A DNA stretch of 64,000 nt, taken from NCBI RefSeq assembly GCF_010093445.1, contig NZ_PDWW01000015.1, forward strand, positions 34,587 through 98,586. Direction: 5' to 3'. A program made the position numbers and the translations under genes. The notes under the pieces are model-generated. The model was not told where the DNA came from. It did no database searches and saw only the letters and a program-made list of their open reading frames with translations. Shown piece after piece: positions 1 through 11,025 of this stretch. Within the stretch, counting starts at the first letter, position 1; every line of letters starts with the position of its first letter. The stretch is from Pseudoxanthomonas japonensis. Its GTDB lineage: Bacteria; Pseudomonadota; Gammaproteobacteria; Xanthomonadales; Xanthomonadaceae.

Positions 1-2
1 GC

Positions 3-1555
3 CTTCGCCTGCCTGCCGCCGGCGATCTGCGCATCGGTGCATCGGACAACCGCGCCCGCCTGCGCGTGCTGCACGAGGAAATCGAAAAAGCCGAGCGCGA
101 CGTGCGCGAGATCGAGCCGCACCTGCGCCGCGCCGACGACAGCCAGCGCGGACTCGCGCGGCTGGCCGACGCCGATGCAGTGGCGCAGGCGCTGCACGAA
201 CGCGCGCTCGAGCACCGCCAACTGGCCGGGCGCTACCGCACCGCGCAGGAAAGCCGCCTTGCCGCGCTGGACCCGGACCTGCTCCGTTTGTCGGAGGCAC
301 TGCGCGAACTGGGCGCACACCTCGGCGAGTGCGAGACGCGCACCGATGCGCTGGTCGGGCAGGAAGCCGTCGCGGTCACCGACCTGGAGCGCAGCCGCCG
401 CCTGCTCGAAGGCCTGCGCCAGCAGGAGGAGTTGGTCGCCCGCCGCGCGGTGGAAGCCTTCAAGGATCCCGACGTCGATCCCAACCTGATCGAACGGCAT
501 CGCGACGAACTCGACGGGAAGGTCGAATCGCTGGAAGAACGCGGCAGGACCTGCGAGCGTCGTGCCGACGAGAGCGACCGGCAGCTCGCCAAGTTGCTGC
601 CCGAGGCGTGGAGCGCACTGGCCCAGTACGCACGCGACCATGGACTGGGCGTGGACTTCGACGCCAGCGCCTGGCGGCCGGCGCTGGCGCTGCTGCGCCG
701 TGAACTGACCCAGCTGCGCGATACCGACCTGGTGCGTTACGAGGGCGAAGCCCGCCAGGCGTACGACACCGCCGTGGAGACCTTCCGCGCCAGCGTGGCC
801 GCCGCGCTCAACGACAACTTCATCCGCTTGCGCCAGCAGATCGCCACGCTCAACCGCACCCTGCGCAGCAGCCCGCCGTTCTCCAACAACGAGCGCTACC
901 AGTTCCATTACGACGTGGTGCCGGAGTTCCGCGACCTGGAGCGCTTCATCCGGCGCGCGGTGGATGTCGGCGGCGAGGACACGCTGTTCGGCAGTGCCGG
1001 CGAGGTCCCGGCGGCCTTCCGCGAACTGATCGAAGACGGCGCGGCCGCGCGCACCGCGACATCGCCGCTGGACGACTACCGCCGCTTCTTCCGCTTCGAA
1101 GTGCAGATCCGGCAGGACGACACCGTGATCGGCACGCTCAGCGAACGCATGCGGTCCGGTTCCGGTGGCGAACACCGCGCGCCGCTGTACGTGATCGCCG
1201 GTGCGGCGCTGGCGGCGGCCTACGGCAAGAGCGAGGCGCAACCCGGCGGCATGGGGCTGATCCTGCTGGACGAGTTCGGCGACAAGATCGACGCGCAGAA
1301 CGCGCGCGCCACCACCAACTACCTGCGCTCGCTCGGCCTGCAACTGGTACTGGCCGCGCCCGACACCGCGCAGGGCACGCTCAGCGGCGTGCTCGACAGC
1401 TACATCGAACTGTTCCGCGACGGCGACCTGCTGCAGGCCGAGCGGATCGAAGTGCAGGCGGCCGCACGCGCCCTGCTGCTCTCGGACCAGTTCGACCTGC
1501 ACCCCGAGTTGCTGGCCGAGGAAACCGCACGCATCGAACGGCAGCAGGCGCCGGG

Positions 1556-1559
<4 letters not shown>
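3..1559 (+). CDS. jetC: Wadjet JetC-like SMC/MukB-type ATPase (C-terminal part, 5' truncated by window)
   Basis: The frame is open to the left edge, so the true start lies outside the window; about 518 residues are visible. The first half is charged and heptad-like (repeated E/R/L/A stretches), consistent with the returning arm of an SMC coiled coil. The end is an ABC head: a signature-like motif RSGSGGEHRAPLYVIAG at about 1156-1206, then a Walker B LILLDEFGDKID at about 1259-1294 and a LGLQLVLAAPD D-loop/H-switch region just after. Walker A must be in the missing N-terminal part. In Wadjet systems JetC is the motor of a condensin-like complex (JetA kleisin, JetB KITE) that extrudes DNA loops on plasmids. 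The next gene, JetD, overlaps by 4 nt (GTGA), which is the expected jetC-jetD order. The family call rests on motifs plus context. RecF/SbcC-like ATPases are the alternative but would not be paired with JetD. Confidence 0.8.
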
Positions 1560-4910
<3,351 letters not shown>

Positions 4911-4953
4911 GCCCTCGGCCTCCCGCGCAGCCCGTACACCCGCGCAACCCGCT

Positions 4954-5031
4954 CTGTAGGAGCGCCCCATGGGCGCGATGCTTTTCACGCATCCCGCGCA
5001 AGAGCATCGCGCCCATGGGGCGCTCCTACAG
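4954..5031. repeat. Perfect 29-bp inverted repeat (REP-like palindrome)
   Basis: Arms at 4954-4982 and 5003-5031 are perfect reverse complements separated by 20 nt, giving a 78-nt cruciform/hairpin. It begins CTGTAGGAGCGCCCC and contains CATGGGCGCGAT. Repeats starting GTAGGAGCG are common between genes in pseudomonads and xanthomonads. It lies 43 nt after the fadH stop and could also act as a transcription or mRNA 3'-end barrier, although there is no T-tract. Confidence 0.9.
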
Positions 5032-5383
5032 GGGGTGACCGTGATCGTCGGGCGTCTTTTTTCGCGCTTGTCGCACCTCTTGCAGGCCTCGCCGGTGCGA
5101 CATTGCTCACAGTTTCCAGCCAGACCGGCACCCCCGGCGTCAAGCCGGCCCGTTCAGGCCGAGTTGGGACTGCCCCCCCTACCTTGCGCCGACTTTCCGG
5201 CCCGCCGCCCAGTTCAGGCGGGCTGAGCCCGGTGCCCGGATCCCTCTGATCCGGCCTTGCCGGTCCCCGGGCAGCCCGTGTGAAGGCTGCCTCCCCATGA
5301 CGCCCTGCCGCATGTCCCAGGTTTGCCGCTCCCATCGTGACGGGGGAGGCAGGGGTGCGGGAAAGACGGAGCAAGGAGTTCCC
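5032..5383. other. Gene-free spacer upstream of the cell wall hydrolase
   Basis: No credible coding frame is seen in these 352 bases. Visible structure: a T6 run at about 5056-5061, GC-rich short palindromes around 5140-5280, and a 10-bp inverted pair CTGCCTCCCC (5287-5296) / GGGGAGGCAG (5343-5352) about 30 nt before the hydrolase start, which may form a leader hairpin. I see no convincing -35/-10 pair. Confidence 0.5.
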
Positions 5384-5839
5384 ATGAAACTGGCCTGGAT
5401 CCTATGGCTGTCGCAGATGTTGCCGCAGCCGGCCGCCGATTCGCTTTGCCTCAGCACCACCGTGTACCTGGAAGCCCGCGACCAGACCCTCCGCGGCCAG
5501 CAGGCCGTCGCCGAAGTCGCCCTGCGTCGTCGTGACAGCGGCCTGTGGGGCGACTCCGTCTGCTCCGTGGTGACCGCCCGCAAGCAGTTCGCCCCGACCA
5601 TCGTCGGGCCGAACACCCGCCTGAAGAACCCGGACGCCTGGGCCAAGTCGGTCACCGTCGCCCTGAACGCCGAGCGCAACTGGGCCCTGCCGCCCGGCCA
5701 GCGCAAGGAGATCGTGCCGGGCGCCAGCCACTTCATGGCGCACCAGATCGCCAGCCCGAGTTGGCGCAACGCGTACCACGTGGCGACGATCGGCGATCAC
5801 ACGTTCCTGCGCGTGCAGAAACTCAAGCCCCGCTCCTGA
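5384..5839 (+). CDS. SleB-like cell wall hydrolase (Hydrolase_2 family)
   Basis: A 151-residue protein. The ATG at 5384 is preceded by AAGGAG with 6-nt spacing; a longer in-frame ATG at 5297 lacks a ribosome site and gives an unstructured extension. Residues 25-150 match the SleB/CwlJ core: STTVYLEARDQTLRGQQAVAEVALRR (the Glu of YLEAR being the expected catalytic acid), then CSVVTARKQF and a C-terminal ASHFMAHQI...W segment with FLRV. The family comprises muramidase/lytic transglycosylase-like enzymes acting on peptidoglycan. The N-terminus MKLAWILWLSQMLPQPA is short and hydrophobic, suggesting export, but no clean cleavage site is seen. It is followed by a dispersed repeat rather than a co-directional partner. 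Substrate linkage is not determinable here. Confidence 0.78.
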   Translation: MKLAWILWLSQMLPQPAADSLCLSTTVYLEARDQTLRGQQAVAEVALRRRDSGLWGDSVCSVVTARKQFAPTIVGPNTRLKNPDAWAKSVTVALNAERNWALPPGQRKEIVPGASHFMAHQIASPSWRNAYHVATIGDHTFLRVQKLKPRS

Positions 5840-5914
5840 AAACAGAAGCTTCCGAAAGCATGACGCCGCACGCGGCGCTCCTCCCACCGACGCCGAACCC
5901 GCATGGCACCTACT

Positions 5915-5950
5915 CCCCCTCTCCCGCTGGGAGAGGGCAAGGGGTGAGGG
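5915..5950. repeat. Dispersed intergenic repeat, CCCCTCTCCC family (copy 1)
   Basis: CCCCTCTCCC, a GCT turn, GGGAGAGGG, then CAAGGGGTGAGGG. The two first blocks form an inverted pair. The same pattern recurs at 8540-8574, so this is a repeat family member rather than a gene-specific signal. It is followed by 70 nt with no gene before the hairpin at 6022. Confidence 0.8.
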
Positions 5951-6021
5951 CGGACCGCCGCGATGCCCGCTCTTCGCGCACAGCACGATCCGTTGCGCCA
6001 CGCATCACGCAGAAAGCAGTC

Positions 6022-6050
6022 AAGGCCCGCGATAATCGCGGGCCTTTTCC
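6022..6050. terminator. Rho-independent terminator-like hairpin
   Basis: Perfect 11-bp arms AAGGCCCGCGA (6022-6032) and TCGCGGGCCTT (6036-6046), 3-nt loop, then TTTTCC. On the plus strand this can end transcription of the cell wall hydrolase. It ends only about 20 nt before the GST start, so it may also be an attenuating leader. Confidence 0.75.
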
Positions 6051-6068
6051 ATTTCTCGGGGACACCGC

Positions 6069-6680
6069 ATGAAGCTCTACACCAAGCCCGGCGCCTGCTC
6101 GACCGCCGACCACATCGCGCTGCAGTGGACCGGCCAACCGTTCGACGTGCAGGTGATGACGGCAGCGGAAATGAAGGAGCCCGCCTATCTGGCGATCAAT
6201 CCCACCGGCGCCGTGCCGGCGATCGTCGATGGCGATTTCGTACTGACGCAGAACGCCGCGATCATGGGCTACATCGCCGACACCTATCCGCAGGCGCATC
6301 TGGCCGGCGACGGTTCGCCGCAGCAGCGCGCGCAGGCGGCGAAGTGGCTGGCCTTCGTCAATTCCGACGTGCATCCCGCCTTCCACCCGTTGTTCGGACC
6401 TTCGCGTTTCCTTGCCGACGAAACCAAGGCAGACGCCATCAAGGACGCCGCGCGCAAGCGCCTGCGCGGGCTGTTCGAAAGTGCGGAGAAGCAGCTGGAA
6501 GGCCGCGACTGGCTGGCAGGCTTCCGCAGCTATGCCGATCCCTATTTCTACATCACGCTGCGCTGGGCCGACCGCATGGGTGTCGACCTGTCGGGCCTGC
6601 CGAACATCGCCGCCTTCAAGCAGCGCATGGAAGCGGATAGCGGCGTGCAAGCGGCACTGAAGGCCGAAGGCCTGTCCTGA
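6069..6680 (+). CDS. Glutathione S-transferase
   Basis: A 203-residue two-domain GST. The N-terminal thioredoxin-like domain (about 1-78) starts MKLYTKPGACSTADHIAL, the beta-class signature in which the Cys/Ser near position 10-11 contacts glutathione. It also has the cis-Pro and SNAIL-equivalent region NPTGAVPAIV followed by LTQNAAIMGYIAD. The C-terminal helical domain (about 88-203) contains the conserved WLAGFRSYADPYFY segment with the N-capping-box Asp. Such enzymes conjugate or reduce electrophiles with glutathione in the cytoplasm. The gene directly follows the 6022-6050 hairpin and is convergent with the next gene. No partner gene indicates a specific substrate. Confidence 0.9.
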   Translation: MKLYTKPGACSTADHIALQWTGQPFDVQVMTAAEMKEPAYLAINPTGAVPAIVDGDFVLTQNAAIMGYIADTYPQAHLAGDGSPQQRAQAAKWLAFVNSDVHPAFHPLFGPSRFLADETKADAIKDAARKRLRGLFESAEKQLEGRDWLAGFRSYADPYFYITLRWADRMGVDLSGLPNIAAFKQRMEADSGVQAALKAEGLS

Positions 6681-6698
6681 CCGTCGCGACGGCGCGCG

Positions 6699-7196
6699 TC
6701 AGACCACCGACGCGCGCACGTCCTCCAGCCAGCGCGTGGCGAAGGTGTGGTCGCGCGCCTTCGTCAACGCGGTCGCCACGTCGGGCAGTAGCGCCACCAG
6801 TTCGTCTGCGTCGGCGCAACGCTCGACCTTGAGCTGCAGGAAGTAGCCCTTCAGGCCGATGTGCGAGCGGATGTCGTCGGTGATGCGCGCATACAGCAGG
6901 TTGTAGCGGTCGGCAGGGGTCTTGGTGGACGCCTGCAGCGCCTCGCCCGCTTTCGGGGCGGAGACGGCGGCGAGCACCCAGGCCGCGCCCGAGCGCCGCT
7001 CGATCAGGCCTTCGGCTTCAAGCTGCTGCAGGGCATCGTCGGGCGCGTGCAGCCCGCTCATCATCGTGCGCAGTTCGTCATCGTTGCGCTGGCCATCCAC
7101 CAGCAACAGGATCGAACGCAGCGCAGCCGGCAACTTGCGCGTGCGCTGCTGGATCTCGTTGCGTCCGGCCTCGGTCTTGCACCACATGGTCTGCAT
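6699..7196 (-). CDS. Conserved hypothetical protein with a winged-helix-like segment
   Basis: A 165-residue protein using the ATG at 7196 (MQTMWCKTEAGRNEI). Upstream in-frame codons give a low-complexity Gly/Arg tail and no ribosome site. Residues 5-65 contain KTEAGRNEIQQRTRKLPAALRSILLLVDGQR and a DDALQQLEAEGLIERR segment, the pattern of a small winged-helix-like module found in uncharacterised proteobacterial proteins. The C-terminal half is helical with no catalytic motif that I recognise. It is monocistronic and convergent with the GST. I do not know its function. Confidence 0.65.
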   Translation of the reverse strand: MQTMWCKTEAGRNEIQQRTRKLPAALRSILLLVDGQRNDDELRTMMSGLHAPDDALQQLEAEGLIERRSGAAWVLAAVSAPKAGEALQASTKTPADRYNLLYARITDDIRSHIGLKGYFLQLKVERCADADELVALLPDVATALTKARDHTFATRWLEDVRASVV

Positions 7197-7312
7197 GGCG
7201 TCCCCCGGCGCCGCGCGACGGGCCCCTCCCGACGGCTGCGACGCACCGCTAGCGGCCGTCAGTAGTACCGCGACAGACCCGTTGCGGGCTGCCACGCGGG
7301 TCACACAAACGA

Positions 7313-7349
7313 CACGGGGCCGCCCGACCTTGGTCGAAACGGCCCCGTG
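7313..7349 (-). terminator. Putative terminator of prpBC
   Basis: Inverted arms CACGGGGCCG (7313-7322) and CGGCCCCGTG (7340-7349), 17-nt loop, 19 nt past the prpC stop on the minus strand. The stem is strong but is not followed by a clear U-run, so it may be a weak terminator or an mRNA 3'-end stabiliser. Confidence 0.5.
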
Positions 7350-7367
7350 GACACCTGTCGGCGCGGG

Positions 7368-8513
7368 TCAGCGCTGGTCCAGCGGAACGAATTCCAGATC
7401 CTCAGGCCCCGTGTAGTTGGCGCTGGGACGGATGATCTTGCCGTCGATGCGCTGCTCGATGACGTGCGCGCTCCAGCCGCTGGTGCGGGCGATCACGAAC
7501 AGCGGTGTGAACATCGCCGTCGGCACGCCCATCATGTGGTAGCTGACCGCACTGAACCAGTCGAGGTTCGGGAACATCTTCTTGATGTCCCACATCACCG
7601 ACTCCAGGCGCTCGGCGATGTCGTACATCTTCATGCTCGACTGCTCGGCGGAGAGCGCCTTCGCCACATTCTTGATGACATCGTTGCGCGGATCGCCGGT
7701 GGTATAGACCGGATGGCCGAAGCCGATCACCACTTCCTTGCGCTCGACGCGCGCCTTGATGTCGGCTTCCGCCTCGTCCGGCGTTTCGTAGCGCTTCTGC
7801 ACTTCGAACGCGACTTCGTTCGCACCGCCATGCTTCGGGCCGCGCAGCGCGCCGATGCCGCCGGCGATGGCCGAATGCATGTCGCTGCCGGTGCCGGCGA
7901 TGACACGGCAGGTGAAGGTGGACGCGTTGAACTCGTGCTCGGCGTACAGGATCAGCGAGGTATGCATCGCGCGCACCCAGCTCTCCTTCGGCGGCTCGCC
8001 ATGCAGCAGGTGCAGGAAATGGCCGCCGATGGAGTCGTCGTCGGTCTCCACGTCGATGGCGCGACCGTTGTGGCTCCAGTGGTACCAGTACAGCAGCATC
8101 GAACCGAGCGAGGCCATCAGCTTGTCGGCGATGTCGCGCGCGCCGGGGTGGTTGTGGTCGTCCTTCTCCGGCGACACGCAGCCCAGGATCGACACGCCGG
8201 TGCGCATCACGTCCATCGGGTGCGCCGACGGCGGCAATTCCTCCAGCGCGGCCTTCACCGCGGCCGGGATGCCGCGCAGCGACTTCAGCTTGGCCTTGTA
8301 GCCGGCCAGCTCGGCACGGTTGGGCAGCTTGCCGTGCACCAGCAGGTAGGCGACTTCCTCGAATTCGCTGGTCGTGGCCAGGTCGAGGATGTCGTAGCCG
8401 CGGTAGTGCAGGTCGTTGCCGGTGCGGCCGACGGTGCACAGCGCGGTGTTGCCGGCGGCGGTGCCCGACAGGGCGACGGATTTCTTCGGCTTGAAGGGGA
8501 CGCTCTCTGACAT
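7368..8513 (-). CDS. prpC: 2-methylcitrate synthase
   Basis: A 381-residue citrate synthase family enzyme condensing propionyl-CoA with oxaloacetate in the methylcitrate cycle. The ATG at 8513 has GAGGAG 6 nt upstream; an in-frame TTG at 8519 would sit directly on that site. The catalytic residues are visible in order: His in [10 protein letters not shown], His in [14 protein letters not shown], and Asp in PNLDWFSAV. The length and the [15 protein letters not shown] start match PrpC rather than the roughly 430-residue GltA. It lies downstream of prpB on the same strand, separated by 179 nt that hold a dispersed repeat. A full citrate-synthase-like gene with a DNA-binding domain is transcribed divergently from prpB. 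Confidence 0.93.
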   Translation of the reverse strand: MSESVPFKPKKSVALSGTAAGNTALCTVGRTGNDLHYRGYDILDLATTSEFEEVAYLLVHGKLPNRAELAGYKAKLKSLRGIPAAVKAALEELPPSAHPMDVMRTGVSILGCVSPEKDDHNHPGARDIADKLMASLGSMLLYWYHWSHNGRAIDVETDDDSIGGHFLHLLHGEPPKESWVRAMHTSLILYAEHEFNASTFTCRVIAGTGSDMHSAIAGGIGALRGPKHGGANEVAFEVQKRYETPDEAEADIKARVERKEVVIGFGHPVYTTGDPRNDVIKNVAKALSAEQSSMKMYDIAERLESVMWDIKKMFPNLDWFSAVSYHMMGVPTAMFTPLFVIARTSGWSAHVIEQRIDGKIIRPSANYTGPEDLEFVPLDQR

Positions 8514-8539
8514 GTTCAACTCCTCATCGTGACTTGGAG

Positions 8540-8685
8540 CCCCTCTCCCACCGGGAGAGGGGTTGGGGTGAGGGTTCGGCGAAATCCGTGCAGCTCGAAC
8601 ATCGCTGGCTTCGCCGTACCCTCATCCGCCCTTCGGGCACCCCGTATCGAGTACGGGGCAGGCTCTTCTCCTGGAGGGAGAAGAG
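8540..8685. repeat. Composite dispersed repeat between prpB and prpC
   Basis: Starts with the CCCCTCTCCC...GGGAGAGGGG...TGAGGG unit (8540-8574, same family as 5915-5950). It continues with CCCCGTA/TACGGGG (8640-8646/8652-8658) and ends with CTCTTCTCC/GGAGAAGAG (8663-8671/8677-8685). The ends are rough inverted counterparts, like a small palindromic mobile unit. It separates two genes expected to be co-transcribed. Confidence 0.7.
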
Positions 8686-8692
8686 GTATTAG

Positions 8693-9577
8693 CTATTTCT
8701 TTGCGGAAAACAGGGTATCGAGCTTCTGCTCGAAGGCGTGGTAACCGATGCGGTCGTACAGCTCTTCGCGCGTCTGCATGGTGTCGACCACGTTCTGCTG
8801 GTGGCCGTCGCGGCGGATGGCTTCATAGACGTTCTCCGCCGCCTTGTTCATGGCGCGGAACGCCGACAGCGGATACAGCTGGATCGCCACGCCGACCGAG
8901 GCCAGTTCGTCGCGGGTGAACAGCGGCGTCTTGCCGAACTCGGTGATGTTGGCCAGCACCGGCACCTTCACCGCGTCGACGAAACGCCGGTAGGTGGGCA
9001 GGTCGTAGGCGGCCTCGGCGAAGATGCCGTCGGCGCCGGCCTCGACGCAGGCGATGGCGCGCTCGATGGCGGCATCGACGCCTTCGACCTGGATGGCGTC
9101 GGTGCGCGCGATCAGGAAGAAGTCCGGATCGGTCTTGGCATCGGCGGCGGCCTTGACGCGGTCGACCATCTCGCCGGCCGACACGATTTCCTTGCCCGGA
9201 CGATGGCCGCAGCGCTTGGCGCCCACCTGGTCCTCGATGTGGCAGGCGGCGGCGCCGGCCTTGATCAGCGACTTCACCGTGCGCTCGATGTTGAACGCGC
9301 TGGGACCGAAGCCGGTGTCGATGTCGACCAACAGCGGCAGGTCGCAGACGTCGGTGATGCGGCGCACGTCGATCAGCACGTCTTCCAGCGTGTTGATGCC
9401 CAGATCGGGCAGGCCCAGGGAACCTGCGGCGACACCGCCACCGGACAGGTAGATCGCACGGTAGCCGGCGCGTTTGGCGAGCAGGGCATGGTTGGCATTG
9501 ATGGCACCGATCACCTGCAACGGCGATTCGGCGGCGAGAGCGGCGCGGAATGTCGCGCCTGCGGAAACGGAACTCAT
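8693..9577 (-). CDS. prpB: Methylisocitrate lyase
   Basis: A 294-residue member of the isocitrate lyase/PEP mutase family that cleaves 2-methylisocitrate to pyruvate and succinate, the last methylcitrate-cycle step. The diagnostic active-site loop KRCGH is present as K121-R122-C123-G124-H125. The metal-binding DIDTGFG segment is at about 85-91 and IARTDA at about 157-162. ATG 9577 is preceded by AGGAG with 5-nt spacing. It is the first gene of a prpB-prpC unit. Its promoter region is shared with the divergent HTH-citrate synthase gene and includes a sigma54-like box at 9653-9667 on this strand. prpD/acnD are not in the window, so methylcitrate dehydration must be encoded elsewhere. Confidence 0.93.
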   Translation of the reverse strand: MSSVSAGATFRAALAAESPLQVIGAINANHALLAKRAGYRAIYLSGGGVAAGSLGLPDLGINTLEDVLIDVRRITDVCDLPLLVDIDTGFGPSAFNIERTVKSLIKAGAAACHIEDQVGAKRCGHRPGKEIVSAGEMVDRVKAAADAKTDPDFFLIARTDAIQVEGVDAAIERAIACVEAGADGIFAEAAYDLPTYRRFVDAVKVPVLANITEFGKTPLFTRDELASVGVAIQLYPLSAFRAMNKAAENVYEAIRRDGHQQNVVDTMQTREELYDRIGYHAFEQKLDTLFSAKK

Positions 9578-9652
9578 GGGAACTCCTGTCGATCTGGCGC
9601 CCGGACGTGCCGGCCGCCGGAGGTGCGTGAAGGGTACGCCCCTCTTCGGGTC

Positions 9653-9667
9653 GCAAATCTGGCACCA
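9653..9667 (-). promoter_or_regulatory. Sigma54-like promoter box upstream of prpB (speculative)
   Basis: Read on the minus strand the bases are TGGTGC, CAGAT, TTGC: GG at 9666-9665 and GC at 9654-9653 with exactly 10 nt between them, as in -24/-12 promoters. The -24 element departs from TGGCAC at two positions. Enteric prp operons are known to be sigma54-dependent, which is why the match is listed. The sequence alone is weak. Confidence 0.3.
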
Positions 9668-9676
9668 TCTTCAGGG

Positions 9677-9703
9677 TTGATCAATCTTGATCGAATCAAT
9701 CAA
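9677..9703. promoter_or_regulatory. Operator-like cluster of TTGAT/ATCAA palindromes in the prpB / HTH-citrate synthase spacer
   Basis: TTGATCAA (9677-9684) is a perfect palindrome. TTGATCGAATCAA (9687-9699) is a second dyad with TTGAT/ATCAA arms, and a further ATCAA ends at 9703. Two dyads three bases apart just upstream of the ATG at 9713 are what a dimeric MerR-like regulator binding side by side would need. The likely ligand is the product of the adjacent fusion gene, as inference. Confidence 0.5.
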
Positions 9704-9712
9704 TATTTCCGC

Positions 9713-10939
9713 ATGGCCTCCGCCACCGACCTGCTGACCGCCCGCGAGACCTGCCGCCTGCTCGGCATCAGCCAGGCCACGCTGTACGCCTATGTCAGCC
9801 GCGGACTGCTGGAGTCGCGCCCCGGCAAGGACCACCGCAGCCGCCTGTATCTGCTGCAGGACGTGGAACGGCTGGCGCAGCGCAAGCAGGTGGGTCGCGG
9901 CGCTGCTCGTGGCGCCGCGCAGAGCCTGGACCGCGGCCTGCCGGTACTGGAAACACGGATCTCGCTGATCCGTCCCGATGGCCCCTACTACCGTGGCCGA
10001 TCCGCGATCGCGATGGTCCACGAAGGTGCCACGCTGGAAGACGTGGCCCGGCAGCTGTGGGATGGCGGCGCGGACGATCCGTTCGCCGTTCCTTCACTGG
10101 TGCAATGGCCCGCGGTCGTCGCGCCGCTCGCCTCCGACGCTTCGCTGCCGCCGCTGGAACGCGCGATGGCGGCGATCCCGCTGCTGGCGCTGGACGTACG
10201 CCACTCCTTCAGTTCCGCGCCGCGTGTGCGTCATGAGATCGCCGCCGGCCTGCTGCGCCACAACGCGGCGCTGCTGGTGGCGCGACCGCCTTCCGATGCA
10301 CCCGTGCATCGCGTGCTCGCGCAGGCCTGGCATCCCGGCGACGACGGCTTTGCCGAACTGGTCCGCGCCGCGCTGGTGGTCTGCGCCGACCATGAGCTCA
10401 ACGTGTCCGCATTCGCCGCGCGCGTGGTCGCCTCCACCGGCGCGCACCTGCATGCGACCGTGTGCAGTGGGCTGGCAGCACTGTCGGGGCCACGCCACGG
10501 CGGCGCCACCGCGCGCGCCTACGCGTTGATCGGCGATGCCAGCGAAGCACGCTCGCCGCGTGCCTTCATCGCGCAGCGCTGGCAGCGCGGCGACGACCTG
10601 CCCGGCTTCGGCCATGCGCTGTATCCGAACGGCGATCCGCGCGGCGCGGAACTGCTGGCACGCGCCCGCCTGCGCCATGCCGGCACCCGCGAGATGGCTG
10701 CGCTCGAAACATTGATCGCCGCCACCGAGGAGATCAGCGGCCTGCGTCCGAACATCGATTTCATGCTCGCCGCGATCTGCCATCTCAACCGTCTGCCGGC
10801 GACACCGGCGCTGGTGATGTTCGCGGCCGGCCGCCTCGCCGGCTGGCTGGCGCATGCGCTGGAACAGCAGGCACAGGGCCGTTTGATCCGACCGCGCGCG
10901 AGCTATACCGGCGTCACTCCGCCCGCCACATCGCCGTGA
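9713..10939 (+). CDS. MerR-like helix-turn-helix fused to a complete citrate synthase domain
   Basis: A 408-residue protein. Residues 5-57 read as a MerR/excisionase-type winged HTH (LLTARETCRLLGISQATLYAYVSRGLLES, then RLYLLQDVERL). Residues about 78-405 are a citrate synthase fold with every catalytic residue kept: His262 in GPRHGG, His301 in GFGHALYPNGDPR, Asp349 in PNIDF; the preceding helix DHELN (227) also matches PrpC. It is divergent from prpB with 135 nt between start codons. ATG 9713 has no clear Shine-Dalgarno; an in-frame TTG at 9677 is the alternative but would begin inside the palindromes. The catalytic residues allow activity, yet the DNA-binding domain and position suggest a regulator that senses propionyl-CoA, oxaloacetate or methylcitrate. 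I infer local control of prpBC; enzymatic and regulatory roles are both possible. Confidence 0.8.
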   Translation: MASATDLLTARETCRLLGISQATLYAYVSRGLLESRPGKDHRSRLYLLQDVERLAQRKQVGRGAARGAAQSLDRGLPVLETRISLIRPDGPYYRGRSAIAMVHEGATLEDVARQLWDGGADDPFAVPSLVQWPAVVAPLASDASLPPLERAMAAIPLLALDVRHSFSSAPRVRHEIAAGLLRHNAALLVARPPSDAPVHRVLAQAWHPGDDGFAELVRAALVVCADHELNVSAFAARVVASTGAHLHATVCSGLAALSGPRHGGATARAYALIGDASEARSPRAFIAQRWQRGDDLPGFGHALYPNGDPRGAELLARARLRHAGTREMAALETLIAATEEISGLRPNIDFMLAAICHLNRLPATPALVMFAAGRLAGWLAHALEQQAQGRLIRPRASYTGVTPPATSP

Positions 10940-11025
10940 TGCACTGGCCGCACGCGCCGACGTGCGTTTGACATCACTGGCGCATGCGGTGACCCTGCCA
11001 TGGCCCGCTTCCTGCCGCTGCTGCA

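Noticed and set aside
4954..5031. CRISPR repeat or insertion-sequence end
   Set aside because: There is only one inverted pair with no spacers, no transposase gene and no target-site duplication that I can see.
5297..5383. N-terminal extension of the cell wall hydrolase from ATG 5297
   Set aside because: It lacks a ribosome site, is Gly/Arg-rich, overlaps an inverted repeat, and a good AAGGAG precedes ATG 5384.
9713..9885. Excisionase or phage repressor
   Set aside because: The HTH alone resembles excisionases, but the same frame continues without interruption into a full citrate synthase and no phage genes are near.
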